The notes beneath the pieces are model-generated. The model made no database searches, had not been told where the DNA came from, and saw nothing but the letters and a program-made list of their open reading frames with translations. Shown piece after piece: positions 7,594 through 14,353 of a DNA stretch of 27,521 bases; position 1 is the first letter of the stretch, and each line of letters starts with the position of its first letter. Position numbers and translations under genes: made by a program. The DNA is taken from positions 1 through 27,521 of the IMG/VR virus record IMGVR_UViG_3300005613_000339; one strand, written 5' to 3'. Origin of the DNA: a virus.

Positions 7594-8163
7594 TTAACTT
7601 ACATCACTCCATACAATCTTATCAACTGTGAATCTCCCATAATATCCGCCATTTGCTGGCCTGAATACACCTAATCCGATAAAATTACCTGCTTCTTTTA
7701 AATGTATTGTAAAAACATCCTCAGTTATTGTTTCATCCAAAATGTGAAAAATAATATTACCTCCCCACGTGTGTACTGTTGGAAAGCATTTGGGCACCCT
7801 TGACCCTGATTTTCCACGTTGACCTCTTGAATTTCCCATAACCCAAAGGCCATCAACTTCTTCTTTCTTTTTATCTAACTTCATCCCCTCTGTTACCAAA
7901 ATTCCGGCTAAAAAATGCTTTGTATAGGTAGCTTTACCCCTTCCTTTTATAGGCATAGATATAAAGCTGGCTGCTGTTTCTATGCTTTTCTTAAAAGACA
8001 TTGGCGGTATAAACATATATCCATCTTCCGTGTAATGGCCTTTTTCTCGCCATGTCCTTTTTTCATAATCATGTGGACTTTCTTTTTCTAATTTCGCCAT
8101 CCCATGGAATCTTCCTTGTTGGTAGGAACTGATCCCCGTTATTGTTGCGATTGCTTGTTTCAC
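7594..8163 (-). CDS. Conserved phage protein with Gly-rich C-terminal motif
   Basis: A 189-aa protein starting at GTG (8163) with AAGGAGA 8 nt upstream. Conserved-looking features are DGYMFIPPMSFKKSIETAAS (about 47-66), a basic Gly segment RGQRGKSGSRVPK (113-125), HTWGGNIIFHI (131-141) and a C-terminal GLGVFRPANGGYYGRF (163-178). The last motif, followed by one beta strand, recalls Gly-rich loops of ferredoxin-like RAMP proteins and is frequent in phage proteins of unknown role. No catalytic residues are apparent. The gene has RTC repeat arrays on both sides. Confidence 0.5.
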   Translation of the reverse strand: MKQAIATITGISSYQQGRFHGMAKLEKESPHDYEKRTWREKGHYTEDGYMFIPPMSFKKSIETAASFISMPIKGRGKATYTKHFLAGILVTEGMKLDKKKEEVDGLWVMGNSRGQRGKSGSRVPKCFPTVHTWGGNIIFHILDETITEDVFTIHLKEAGNFIGLGVFRPANGGYYGRFTVDKIVWSDVS

Positions 8164-8167
8164 TTAA

Positions 8168-8313
8168 TTATCTCCTTTTTTAAGGTTGTTGTCTTGTCAG
8201 GTCGAGTCAAGTCAAGTCGTATCATATCGAGTCAAGTCGCGTCGTGTCATATCGAGTCAAGTCATGTCCTGTCGAGTCTTGTCAGGTCGCGTCAAGTCGC
8301 GTCAAGTCAAGTC
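8168..8313. repeat. 5-bp-period RTC array 2 in gene leader
   Basis: From 8191 to 8313, 25 consecutive triplets (22 GTC, three ATC) occur in perfect 5-bp register. The two bases between them vary freely (AA, GA, GC, AG, TT, AT, GT, CT). It lies immediately upstream of the RBS of the 189-aa gene, in what should be its 5' leader, and begins with the same 31-bp segment as array 1. Confidence 0.88.
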
Positions 8314-8384
8314 AGAATAAAAATCTATAGGTTTTCAGGCGGGTCTCTTTCTTTCATTCGCTCCTTGCGATTGTGTTATTTTAT

Positions 8385-8561
8385 TTAACTATTCTGTATC
8401 TTTCGGCGATCTTCTTTTATCCTTGCTTTGCCAAGACAAAATTGAAAGCCATTTGATGTCGATGATACGGCCATAAGCCGCCAGTTATCATCCTTGAGAA
8501 GTTCATTAACTTCTTCAATAGAAGTCGTTTCTTTTACAGACTGAATTAATGCGTAATTCAT
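8385..8561 (-). CDS. Small protein, DUF1737-like
   Basis: A 58-aa protein, MNYALIQSVKETTSIEEVNE..., then LLKDDNWRLMAVS...NGFQFCLGKAR. The layout (Y-L-, V-LL..GW., ..G..F.F.LG) resembles the small DUF1737 family. The ATG at 8561 overlaps the TGA of the upstream gene (ATGA) and has GGAGA 7 nt before it, so it is translationally coupled. Function is unknown. Array 2 begins about 70 bp further downstream. Confidence 0.55.
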   Translation of the reverse strand: MNYALIQSVKETTSIEEVNELLKDDNWRLMAVSSTSNGFQFCLGKARIKEDRRKIQNS

Positions 8562-8914
8562 GACGATTTCTCCTTTATTTTAACTAATTTCAATTTCCTT
8601 TTCTTTTTAACTCCTAAAACATTACGAATAATCTTACTATGTTCTTTATCTGGTACGAGTCTAATTTCACCATCAAAATCAAGTAGGTAAACTTTGGATT
8701 TAAGAAAAATTAAAAATCCATCAGCTATTTCTGTAATAATTAATTCATTTGGACTCATAGAATGTAAAAGACGACACTCAGTCCCACTCTCTTCTTTGAC
8801 ACCAGTAAAAATATTCTCCTGAGTATATCCTTCTGGAATATGCTTTTCAACAACACCACGCATAGTTGAACATAGTCTATTAAGTTCTATTAGTCTGGAT
8901 GTTTTGATTTTCAA
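8558..8914 (-). CDS. Hypothetical protein
   Basis: A 118-aa protein starting at TTG (8914) with AAGGAGGAA 5-7 nt upstream. Residues 60-100 alternate hydrophobic strands (ELIITEIADGFLIFLKSKVYLLDFDGEIRLV); the C-terminus is very basic (KKKRKLKLVKIKEK). No known family recognised. It lies 72 bp after the terminase gene and is coupled by ATGA to the following 58-aa gene. Confidence 0.5.
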   Translation of the reverse strand: MKIKTSRLIELNRLCSTMRGVVEKHIPEGYTQENIFTGVKEESGTECRLLHSMSPNELIITEIADGFLIFLKSKVYLLDFDGEIRLVPDKEHSKIIRNVLGVKKKRKLKLVKIKEKSS

Positions 8915-8986
8915 TCGGTTCCTCCTTTCTCCTTACATATAGCATTTTAAAGAGTCCCTAACCCCAGCAATAAGCCACACTGCTTC

Positions 8987-10816
8987 CTACCATTTCCCCA
9001 ATAATCCTTTCGTTTTATAAAACATGCCAAAAGACACTTCACCTTTTCTTTCCCTGAAATCATTTACCCCGAGCATTCTTCCCCCATAGATTGTAGCCCC
9101 AATTGCATACATAACATCATCTTGGATACCATATTTCTCAGCCTTTTCCGTACTTCCAAATTTCCTGGCATCTGCATCATGATCAAATACTGAAGCCTCT
9201 TCAGCTAAAATATCATCTCCTTTATAGCCTGCTACAACCAATGGAGGTGCTTTAAATCTTCCAGTATAATAGGCAAGATACAATTCAGAAAACATTGTTT
9301 TTTGTCTATCATAATTTGGATAATATATTTCCGCTTTTACTTCATTGTCTTCACACCATTTATTTAAATCCACAGTTCCCCATCGCTCTGCCCCGAAAGA
9401 ATCTATTCCATCGAATTCATCATGGATCTGCCTGAGAGCATCTTCAATCCCCTCTTTTGAACTATCTTCAATATGTAAAAGATGGAGAAGAATATAAAGA
9501 TAATTCGGAGTTTCATTTTCAACAAATACATATGGATTTGATCGACTTCCCGCTAATCCTTTAGCCAATGCTGTAAAAATAGTGCGGGCAGCAGTTCTTT
9601 TTTTCATAGGGTCCGCTCTATCGACTCCTGTCATGATAGCCCAATAAGTGTCATAAATATCACTCAGTTTTTCTAAATCGGTTACTTCAGCCATTTTTGG
9701 TAAATTTTGGTGTGTGCGTAATCTATAAACACTTTCTACCGGCCATAATCTTTTTTCTATTTCATCAAACAGGTACTCATTAGACACCATTTCTTTTTCT
9801 GCCAAAGCTCCATGACCCTCATCTGAAAGTAATTTCCTTTCATGTTCCACCAGATTTATCCTCTCAGATAAAAGCTCCGTCAACTGATTATGAGTATTTA
9901 ATTGCTTATCAACCCCGAGATAATTCACAGCTTCTATCATTTCCTCTGTAAAAACTTTTTCAGATCCGGCAGACCAGGAATTTATAAAAAATCTCTCAAA
10001 GTCATGGATCGGCAAAGTAACTTTTTGGGAATCAAGGTAAGTTTGGGTAGCTTCCGGGTTCCAGAATTCTGTGGCCTTGCCTGTAGTTTCTCTATAGGAA
10101 AAGAAAACATCTTTGACCTTACCTTTTTTACATGCTTTATATATTTTATAAAGAATATGTCGTTTAGGAGCCACAGTAGTATCTATAATTCCTATGGCAT
10201 TTTTGACAAACCGGAGGGAGGTATCTATTTCTGTAAAGAATTTATCATTTGTGGCTTGATGGAATTCAGAAAAGGTATATCCTGTAGCATTTGAAAAAAT
10301 ACCGCTGACAGATGAGACTGGCCTGATAAAAGAAACCACGTTTCCGCTTTTATCTGTTAGTTGAATCTCCTTTTGTTTAAGATTTTTTTTGCCGATGATA
10401 TGAAGAAGGTTGGGGCTGTTTTGAATAATTTTGGTGAGTTCCTCAAAATGGACAAATCTAATTTGGTTTACAGAATTGGCACCGAGAATGATAGTCATTG
10501 CAGGGAAACACATGACCCGCCAGAGTTGGATAAGGCAAGTTAAAAAGGACTTCCCTTCACCTCTTGGCCACATAAAGATTATGAGCCTGTATATAAAACG
10601 TCCCCTCACCATTTTTAAGGCCACCCGTAGGATTTTCTTTTGCTCTTCCCACATTTTCAGATAGCCTTTATGGAGCTTAGAGAAAGGAATCCATTGTTTA
10701 ATATCAGAGGTAGGCGTGGGATAGACATTAAACCAGACATTATCTTCTACCCATTTGAAAAAGCCTTCGGCACCCTGGCGGTATTCTTCAAGTTTTGTTA
10801 GTTTTCTTTTGGGCAA
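8987..10816 (-). CDS. Terminase large subunit
   Basis: A 609-aa DNA-packaging motor. ATPase part: Walker A WPRGEGKS (residues 83-90), Walker B-like TFSEFH with Glu184, and an adenine/coupling region around 105-125. Nuclease part: GVDRADP with Asp399, a central VFVENE... strand, and a C-terminal QDDVMYAIGA Asp, which together make an RNase H-like metal site. It starts at TTG 10816 (MPKRKLTKLEEYRQG) with only a weak GGGA upstream. No small terminase is obvious nearby; the 175-aa winged-helix protein is one candidate. A roughly 90-residue segment between the domains (290-380) is unusually long. Confidence 0.87.
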   Translation of the reverse strand: MPKRKLTKLEEYRQGAEGFFKWVEDNVWFNVYPTPTSDIKQWIPFSKLHKGYLKMWEEQKKILRVALKMVRGRFIYRLIIFMWPRGEGKSFLTCLIQLWRVMCFPAMTIILGANSVNQIRFVHFEELTKIIQNSPNLLHIIGKKNLKQKEIQLTDKSGNVVSFIRPVSSVSGIFSNATGYTFSEFHQATNDKFFTEIDTSLRFVKNAIGIIDTTVAPKRHILYKIYKACKKGKVKDVFFSYRETTGKATEFWNPEATQTYLDSQKVTLPIHDFERFFINSWSAGSEKVFTEEMIEAVNYLGVDKQLNTHNQLTELLSERINLVEHERKLLSDEGHGALAEKEMVSNEYLFDEIEKRLWPVESVYRLRTHQNLPKMAEVTDLEKLSDIYDTYWAIMTGVDRADPMKKRTAARTIFTALAKGLAGSRSNPYVFVENETPNYLYILLHLLHIEDSSKEGIEDALRQIHDEFDGIDSFGAERWGTVDLNKWCEDNEVKAEIYYPNYDRQKTMFSELYLAYYTGRFKAPPLVVAGYKGDDILAEEASVFDHDADARKFGSTEKAEKYGIQDDVMYAIGATIYGGRMLGVNDFRERKGEVSFGMFYKTKGLLGKW

Positions 10817-10846
10817 CTTATGATTATCCCAATCTGCACTAAATGG

Positions 10847-11227
10847 TTATCTTTTTCCTGCTTCCATGATTGGAATGTTCGCTTCTGTCGGTACATAAAT
10901 AATTTTTTCAATATTTCCATTTTGGAGAGCCTCAGCGAATGCCCCAAGAAATTCTTGTAAACGATACTCTGGAAAATCTTTAGCCGCTTGACCTACTATC
11001 CCAATCGCCTCAGCACGGATGCGGATGGCGGAAGATTCTAATTCTGCTTTTGCTTGTTCAATCATGATTTTCCTAGTCTGTTCGGCTTTGGCGAGATTTG
11101 CCTTGCCTGATAAACCTTGTTGCCAAACAGAATATTGAGGCAATCCAATCATTAAGGCAAGAATAAAGACAATTACAAATATTAATATACCTGTCCAAAT
11201 CAAAACGATAGATAATCTTATTTCCAT
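10847..11227 (-). CDS. Small SPFH/prohibitin-like membrane protein
   Basis: A 126-aa protein with one N-terminal membrane helix (about residues 7-28), an Ala/Glu-rich amphipathic helix (42-90: KANLAKAEQTRKIMIEQAKA...IRIRAEAIGIVGQ) and a tail EKIIYVPTEANIPIMEAGKR. Helix plus I-YVPTEANIPI-EA is the C-terminal part of band-7/prohibitin-type proteins and is seen in phage-borne short versions. It has GGAGATATC before ATG. It lies immediately downstream of the accessory cassette region and upstream of terminase. Role unknown; membrane-associated host takeover or superinfection control are possibilities only. Confidence 0.6.
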   Translation of the reverse strand: MEIRLSIVLIWTGILIFVIVFILALMIGLPQYSVWQQGLSGKANLAKAEQTRKIMIEQAKAELESSAIRIRAEAIGIVGQAAKDFPEYRLQEFLGAFAEALQNGNIEKIIYVPTEANIPIMEAGKR

Positions 11228-11250
11228 GATATCTCCTTTTCTATGTTAAA

Positions 11251-11316
11251 GGTTTACAACAAGTTATAGTTACCCTATCCTCAATGCCGTAGGTCAGCTT
11301 GAGCCGGTGGTTATGT
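11251..11316 (-). other. attC-like site A (last of the left cassette array)
   Basis: Minus strand: left core ACATAAC (11316-11310) followed by CACCGGCTCAAGCTGACC, like the left half of site F, and right half GTAACTATAACTTGTTG ending GTAAACC. The stop codon of the 101-aa gene lies inside it, and CACATAAC nearly complements the start of that gene's cassette (GTTATCTGTG). The right core lacks the GTT, so it is degenerate. Confidence 0.5.
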
Positions 11317-11599
11317 GTTTCTCTCGCGCCCATGCCTGAATAAAGGCGACTTCTTGCCAATCTGGGTCACACACATCATCGTCGCCATCCCATTTAAATG
11401 TAGACGCTTGTTCGATCTTCCAACCATCTCTTTTTTTATCATATGACACTCGGATACCATCGGTGGACCGAACATCCATAAGTCCGATCACTATTTTTTT
11501 GACATCCGAATCCAGCACATCTGGATACCAAAGATCAATGTGTAGTTCATCCCCCCATTGGTGTGCATTTCTTACGATTGTTTTTGCGGTGTCTTTCAT
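11294..11599 (-). CDS. Cassette gene, hypothetical
   Basis: A 101-aa soluble protein (MKDTAKTIVRNAHQWGDELH..., Trp-rich: WGDELHIDLWYPDVLD, DGWKIEQ, FKWDGDDDVCDPDWQEVAFIQAWAR). No family recognised. The ATG at 11599 has GAGGTAG upstream and lies 16 bp after a cassette start of the form GTTATCTGTGAGG, which also precedes the gene at 14,150. The last six codons run into attC-like site A. Both features are typical of integron cassettes. Confidence 0.5.
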   Translation of the reverse strand: MKDTAKTIVRNAHQWGDELHIDLWYPDVLDSDVKKIVIGLMDVRSTDGIRVSYDKKRDGWKIEQASTFKWDGDDDVCDPDWQEVAFIQAWAREKHITTGSS

Positions 11600-11698
11600 T
11601 TCTACCTCACAGATAACTATGTGGTGGTTAATTAATCCTATTCAATAAACACTTTGTATCTTTCCAAAACATATCTTCTACTGTAAGAACTGGTTGGG

Positions 11699-11779
11699 CT
11701 AAAACCCTTTTCCACGCTCATGGTAAACTTTTTTGAACGGTGGTTTAAGACACCGATAGCAATATTCTAAAATATTCAT
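11699..11779 (-). CDS. Possible micro-ORF with CxxC
   Basis: A 26-codon ORF, MNILEYCYRCLKPPFKKVYH and six more residues. It has one CxxC pair and a basic tail, with only GGTG upstream of the ATG. It is the only ORF in this stretch with any motif; it may be a cassette peptide or chance. Confidence 0.25.
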   Translation of the reverse strand: MNILEYCYRCLKPPFKKVYHERGKGF

Positions 11780-11806
11780 CGATTCACCAACTTGTCCGAT
11801 TAAGAG

Positions 11807-11946
11807 TCTTGATTGGATAGAAATGTGCTAGTAGGCCAGGTCGATCAAAATCAGTCCTATGACTAGATTAATCAGCTAGCTTGATTATCTAATTCCATAC
11901 TGCATTATGCCCTCACTGCTACTAACACATTTCTACCTAAACAAGA
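11807..11946. repeat. 140-bp imperfect inverted repeat
   Basis: Arms 11807-11835 and 11918-11946 match at 24 of 29 positions when one is reverse-complemented, and several differences are G-U compatible. Nested inside is a second palindrome, ATCAGCTAGCTTGAT at its centre (about 11871-11885). The whole could fold into one long hairpin. It lacks AAC/GTT core ends, so it is not a plain attC; a MITE-like element or structured RNA are alternatives. Confidence 0.6.
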
Positions 11947-11953
11947 ACTCGAA

Positions 11954-11978
11954 GGTAACAACAAGTTATATAGTTACC
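11954..11978 (-). repeat. Shared 25-bp attC right-half motif (copy B)
   Basis: On the minus strand it starts GGTAAC and ends GTTACC, flanking TATATAACTTGTT. The flank ATAGGG..., preceded by GAGG, is identical to that of site A. A matching left half could not be found with confidence. Confidence 0.5.
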
Positions 11979-12133
11979 CTATCCTCTTTAAAGTTTCCAA
12001 GCCTTTTCAGAGATTAACTCCTTGATATTATTACCAAAAAGTCCTAAAATATGTTATCTCCATAATATGATACTCGGCCCGCAAATGTAGACTGGGCGTG
12101 GACTTTATTTTGATTTTACAGAGACAGTCCGAT

Positions 12134-12337
12134 TTATGATTCTTCCACAAGTGCATTTATAGCCTCTTCTTCCCTGTGCTTTCTTTTTTCGCAGGCTCGT
12201 ACATGTCTAAGCGCATTAGCTTTAGCACCTCTAAAATTATACCTACCCCTATTGCCCCAATAGTTATCACCTTTATTTACATAATAGCGAGGGAAGGTTC
12301 GCCCACATACCCAACATTTAAAATCCATAAAGCCCAT
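12134..12337 (-). CDS. Small zinc-finger-like cassette protein
   Basis: A 67-aa basic protein, MGFMDFKCWVCGRTFPRYYV..., with CWVC at residues 8-11 and ALRHVRAC at 42-49. These could form a C-x2-C...H-x3-C zinc site. The rest is Arg/Lys/Asn-rich (GRYNFRGAKANA), suggesting nucleic-acid binding. GGAGGAAAA precedes ATG; the start follows a GTTAGCC core by about 17 bp. Function unknown. Confidence 0.5.
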   Translation of the reverse strand: MGFMDFKCWVCGRTFPRYYVNKGDNYWGNRGRYNFRGAKANALRHVRACEKRKHREEEAINALVEES

Positions 12338-12404
12338 TTTTCCTCCAAGCGGCTAACTACAATATTAAGCAGAAAAAATTGTATATTAACGAAAATTACT
12401 CTCC

Positions 12405-13133
12405 TTACTGGGTAAGGGTTTCCGAGGTTTTTTTTAAGGGTTTTACGAATCCTATCACCCACACCCACGGGTTAGCATCCCATTGATATTCAGGCTTTTT
12501 GGTGTAGAGGGAATTCCAAAAGTCTGCAAATTGTCTTCTATATAATTTTAGTGGGTATGGTGGTGTATTCATATGAAGCATAGGTCTTGTTCCCTCTTTT
12601 TTAGCATCCTCTTCTGTTATATCCTGCAACTTCTCTGTTCGTATATTCACAATTTCGAGGGTAATACGAGAAGCCCATTTAGGCATGTGAATTGAGGGTC
12701 GCCAAGGAAACCCTCTGTCTTCTATATCTATATCCCAATTAACTTCTTTATTTGCTTTATAACAGATGTCCCAAAACCCTTCTTGTGAATCTTTAGGTAT
12801 TTTTTTTGAATGCCACCAATCATCTGTATAACCAGTTTCCCAATCTATAGCAAAATGAATAGCCTGCCATGTTTCTTTCACCCATAAAACATCTCTTGGT
12901 TGGCCGTAGGGGCATTTATTTATATGATAATCTGTTTTGAAAATTCCATCAACTTTCCATTTAAGAAGAAATGACCAATATTCGTCATGTAGGTGATCAG
13001 CTTGAATGATTTGGATTGCATAATCATTACGTTCTTTATCTTTTAGTATTATCGGTCTCCTTGTCATAGTCTTTCGACCTTCAAGGATAGCCTGTACCAT
13101 TTCGCTATTAAATATTATCGGATGTTCTTCCAT
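12405..13133 (-). CDS. Phage ASCH-like domain protein
   Basis: A 242-aa protein of a family common in phages. Family segments: PIIFNSEMVQAILEGRKTMT then RR (residues 5-26), PYGQPRDVLWVKETW (about 76-90), WRPSIHMPKWASRITLEI (about 143-160), EKLQDITEEDAKKEGT (about 167-182), F-DFWNSLY (204-211) and NPWVWVIGF (221-229). ASCH-type folds bind RNA or nucleotides; the phage version has no settled function. The ATG is only 8 bp after the cassette start GTTATCA of site C and has no clear Shine-Dalgarno, so it may depend on transcription and translation from upstream cassettes. Confidence 0.7.
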   Translation of the reverse strand: MEEHPIIFNSEMVQAILEGRKTMTRRPIILKDKERNDYAIQIIQADHLHDEYWSFLLKWKVDGIFKTDYHINKCPYGQPRDVLWVKETWQAIHFAIDWETGYTDDWWHSKKIPKDSQEGFWDICYKANKEVNWDIDIEDRGFPWRPSIHMPKWASRITLEIVNIRTEKLQDITEEDAKKEGTRPMLHMNTPPYPLKLYRRQFADFWNSLYTKKPEYQWDANPWVWVIGFVKPLKKTSETLTQ

Positions 13134-13140
13134 TACTCAT

Positions 13141-13203
13141 TGATAACAACAAGTTAATAATTACCCATGGCCTTCTCTTGTCGGCTCAATGTGATTGTTA
13201 GGC
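13141..13203 (-). other. attC site C
   Basis: 63 bp. Minus strand: left core GCCTAAC (a perfect RYYYAAC) then AATCACATTGAGCCGACAAG, closely like the left half of classical attC sites; right half AATTATTAACTTGTTG and core GTTATCA. The TAA stop of the 57-aa gene lies inside the left core, the usual cassette arrangement. The right half belongs to the shared motif rather than matching the left half, so the site looks chimeric. Confidence 0.7.
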
Positions 13204-13371
13204 ATTATATACCTCTCCAATCTTTTCATAATTACCGCCACAAAGGCACATGCCGCCTTCATTATAACCTGGATAATCTTCCCTTTCTTTGCCACATTGA
13301 TCACATTTCCAGATAATTTTTAAATCAAGTTCTGCTTCTTCTCTTTCTTCTCTGCTTTCATATTCTCTCAT
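13198..13371 (-). CDS. Zinc-ribbon cassette protein
   Basis: A 57-aa protein, MREYESREEREEAELDLKII, then WKCDQCGKERE...MCLCGGNYEKIGEVYNA. CDQC (33-36) and CLC (42-44) can bind one zinc, with an acidic N-terminal helix. Ribosome site AAGGAGG is 5 nt before the ATG. The gene lies between cassette start GTTAGGT (site D) and stop codon GCCTAAC (site C); the start and end cores are complementary except at one base. It is a complete single-gene cassette of about 195 bp. Confidence 0.6.
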   Translation of the reverse strand: MREYESREEREEAELDLKIIWKCDQCGKEREDYPGYNEGGMCLCGGNYEKIGEVYNA

Positions 13372-13390
13372 TTTGTCCTCCTTTAATTAT

Positions 13391-13453
13391 ACCTAACAAC
13401 AAGTTAATAGTTAATCACCCCCTTTTCTGAGGGTGTAGATTTATTTGTTTGGG
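13391..13453 (-). other. attC site D
   Basis: 63 bp. Minus strand: CCCAAAC ... GTTAGGT (a perfect GTTRRRY). A hairpin apex CACCC-TCAGAAAAG-GGGTG is flanked by AACAA/TTGTT lower pairing, giving the bipartite attC fold. The right half contains TTAACTATTAACTTGTTG, the shared motif. Confidence 0.7.
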
Positions 13454-13652
13454 ATGTCAACATTTAAAATTGAGTGCCTCTCTACTGCCTTATTATAATG
13501 CGGGGAATTTCACCCCGCTGTGGCGGGACAGTCACCGGCTTTGCTCCGGGTACCTCTGCGGCATTTCGATGAGGGGAACTATATTCCGGGATATAGCCTA
13601 TTGGTGCTCTACTTTGCCGCTGTCATCCTGTCGTTTAACCCCTCAGATAGCA
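13398..13652 (-). other. Cassette without a credible ORF (possible ncRNA)
   Basis: The 255 bp between sites D and E have no minus-strand ORF longer than 14 codons. The segment is richer in GC than its neighbours and contains hairpins such as GCGGGG/CCCCGC (13500-13518) and ACCGG/CCGGGT (13534-13551). It may carry a structured RNA or a decayed gene. A plus-strand ORF of 82 codons crosses it but runs into both recombination sites and looks accidental. Confidence 0.4.
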
Positions 13653-13699
13653 TTACAACAACAAGTTATAGTTAGTTGCTCTGAGTTGAGTTGTTAGCT
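13653..13699 (-). other. attC-like site E
   Basis: 47 bp. Minus strand: AGCTAAC followed by AACTCAACTCAGAG, right half TAACTATAACTTGTTG with core GTTGTAA. The left core complements the start of the upstream two-gene cassette (GTTATCTG versus CAGCTAAC, one mismatch). Lower pairing AACAA/TTGTT is present, but the upper stem is poor. Confidence 0.55.
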
Positions 13700-13717
13700 G
13701 AAAATGGCAATCCCATT

Positions 13718-13900
13718 TCAGCCGCTATAGGAACTCCATTGATCTTTATAAATATCCTCAAATTTCTTGGCAGTCTCCTCGCAAAACTCAATATGCTTCT
13801 TGATTTTCATTCGTGTTTTTGACCGGATATGATAACCATTCTCGGTTTCGTCTAATACTTGTCGAAGTAAATCCAAGCTTTCACCAAATAAACTTTTCAT
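13718..13900 (-). CDS. Cassette gene, small helical protein
   Basis: A 60-aa protein, MKSLFGESLDLLRQVLDETE..., largely alpha-helical with a basic centre (RSKTRMKIKKHIEFCEE). No family recognised. It follows the 74-aa gene by 25 bp, after an AAGGATAAAATT leader, with no recombination core between them, so the two probably share one cassette. It ends 19 bp before site E. Confidence 0.45.
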   Translation of the reverse strand: MKSLFGESLDLLRQVLDETENGYHIRSKTRMKIKKHIEFCEETAKKFEDIYKDQWSSYSG

Positions 13901-13925
13901 AATTTTATCCTTGTTGAAAAGCTGG

Positions 13926-14150
13926 TTATCGGTATCTGCGCGCCGACATCAATTCATTAATAAGTTTTTTAATATCGTCCATGCAGCCATTATTAAAAAC
14001 AGAATTTGGCGAAGGAAAAAAACAATATTGCCTCCACGGGCCATACCACTTGATTTGTCCCAAAATAAATCCAGACGACCTTGAAATTATGTTCCATATT
14101 TCCGTCTTTCCTGTATCACCAATTTTGTCAAAATCCATATATTTACTCAT
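13926..14150 (-). CDS. Cassette gene, hypothetical
   Basis: A 74-aa protein, MSKYMDFDKIGDTGKTEIWN..., with an aromatic central segment (GQIKWYGPWRQYCFFPSPNSVFNNGC), then a helix MDDIKKLINELMSARR. The centre, IKW-WRQYCFFP, resembles small phage proteins with a WY-x-R-WRQYxF core, but no function is attached to them that I can state. GTGAGG lies upstream, straight after cassette start GTTATCT. Confidence 0.5.
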   Translation of the reverse strand: MSKYMDFDKIGDTGKTEIWNIISRSSGFILGQIKWYGPWRQYCFFPSPNSVFNNGCMDDIKKLINELMSARRYR

Positions 14151-14353
14151 AAAAACCTCACAGATAACAGTGCGTTATATGGAGACCGAGTAAAAATGCT
14201 ATAAACCAATAGCCCCGGTCTCCTCTCTTGTTGGGGACAGCATACGATGGCATCACCGTCATATAGACCAAAGGCCCGCTCATCCACCGCAACGCACGGG
14301 CAGGAATGACTATGCTGGTTTGCCCCTCTGTGTATATCGTGCAATGTCTCCAT
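14147..14353 (-). CDS. Possible cassette ORF
   Basis: A 68-aa ORF that opens METLHDIHRGANQHSHSCPC; the ATG overlaps the cassette start GTTATATGG of site F, and it ends by TGA overlapping the next ATG. It has CPC and CC pairs but no recognised fold. The last third runs through the cassette end, as often happens with cassette ORFs. No Shine-Dalgarno is evident, so coding status is uncertain. Confidence 0.35.
   Translation of the reverse strand: METLHDIHRGANQHSHSCPCVAVDERAFGLYDGDAIVCCPQQERRPGLLVYSIFTRSPYNALLSVRFL
14162..14180 (-). other. Collapsed 19-bp attC-like junction (I)
   Basis: ATATAAC-GCACT-GTTATCT on the minus strand: both core boxes are present but only 5 bp lie between them. The left core with flank, CTCCATATAACGC, is the exact reverse complement of the cassette start at site F (GCGTTATATGGAG), so the boundary is a true cassette end with the hairpin lost. 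Confidence 0.5.

Larger units (their letters stand above)
11600..12133. other. 534-bp stretch without a convincing gene
   Basis: It holds a 140-bp imperfect inverted repeat (11807-11946), a copy of the shared attC-like right half (11954-11978) and a 26-codon ORF (11699-11779). The rest has no ORF with a ribosome site. It looks like non-coding cassette material between the genes at 11,599 and 12,134. Confidence 0.5.

Noticed and set aside
7494-8313. CRISPR array
   Set aside because: The period is 5 bp with no repeat-spacer structure; no cas genes. The nuclease at 17524 lacks Cas4 cysteines and sits with recT.
7489-8388. Plus-strand ORFs across the RTC arrays (SSQV/VRS-type repeat peptides)
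   Set aside because: A 5-bp repeat with fixed GTC can hardly contain stops in this direction, so the ORFs are a by-product; they have no ribosome sites and oppose transcription.
12353-12391. Hairpin TACAAT/ATTGTA with TAA/TTA flanks as an attC after the ASCH gene
   Set aside because: Core boxes are poor, and neither end complements the start of the ASCH cassette (GTTATCA). Kept only as a possible decayed site.
13449-13697. 82-codon plus-strand ORF in the non-coding cassette
   Set aside because: It starts within site D and ends in site E, opposes the array, has no ribosome site and no recognisable domain.
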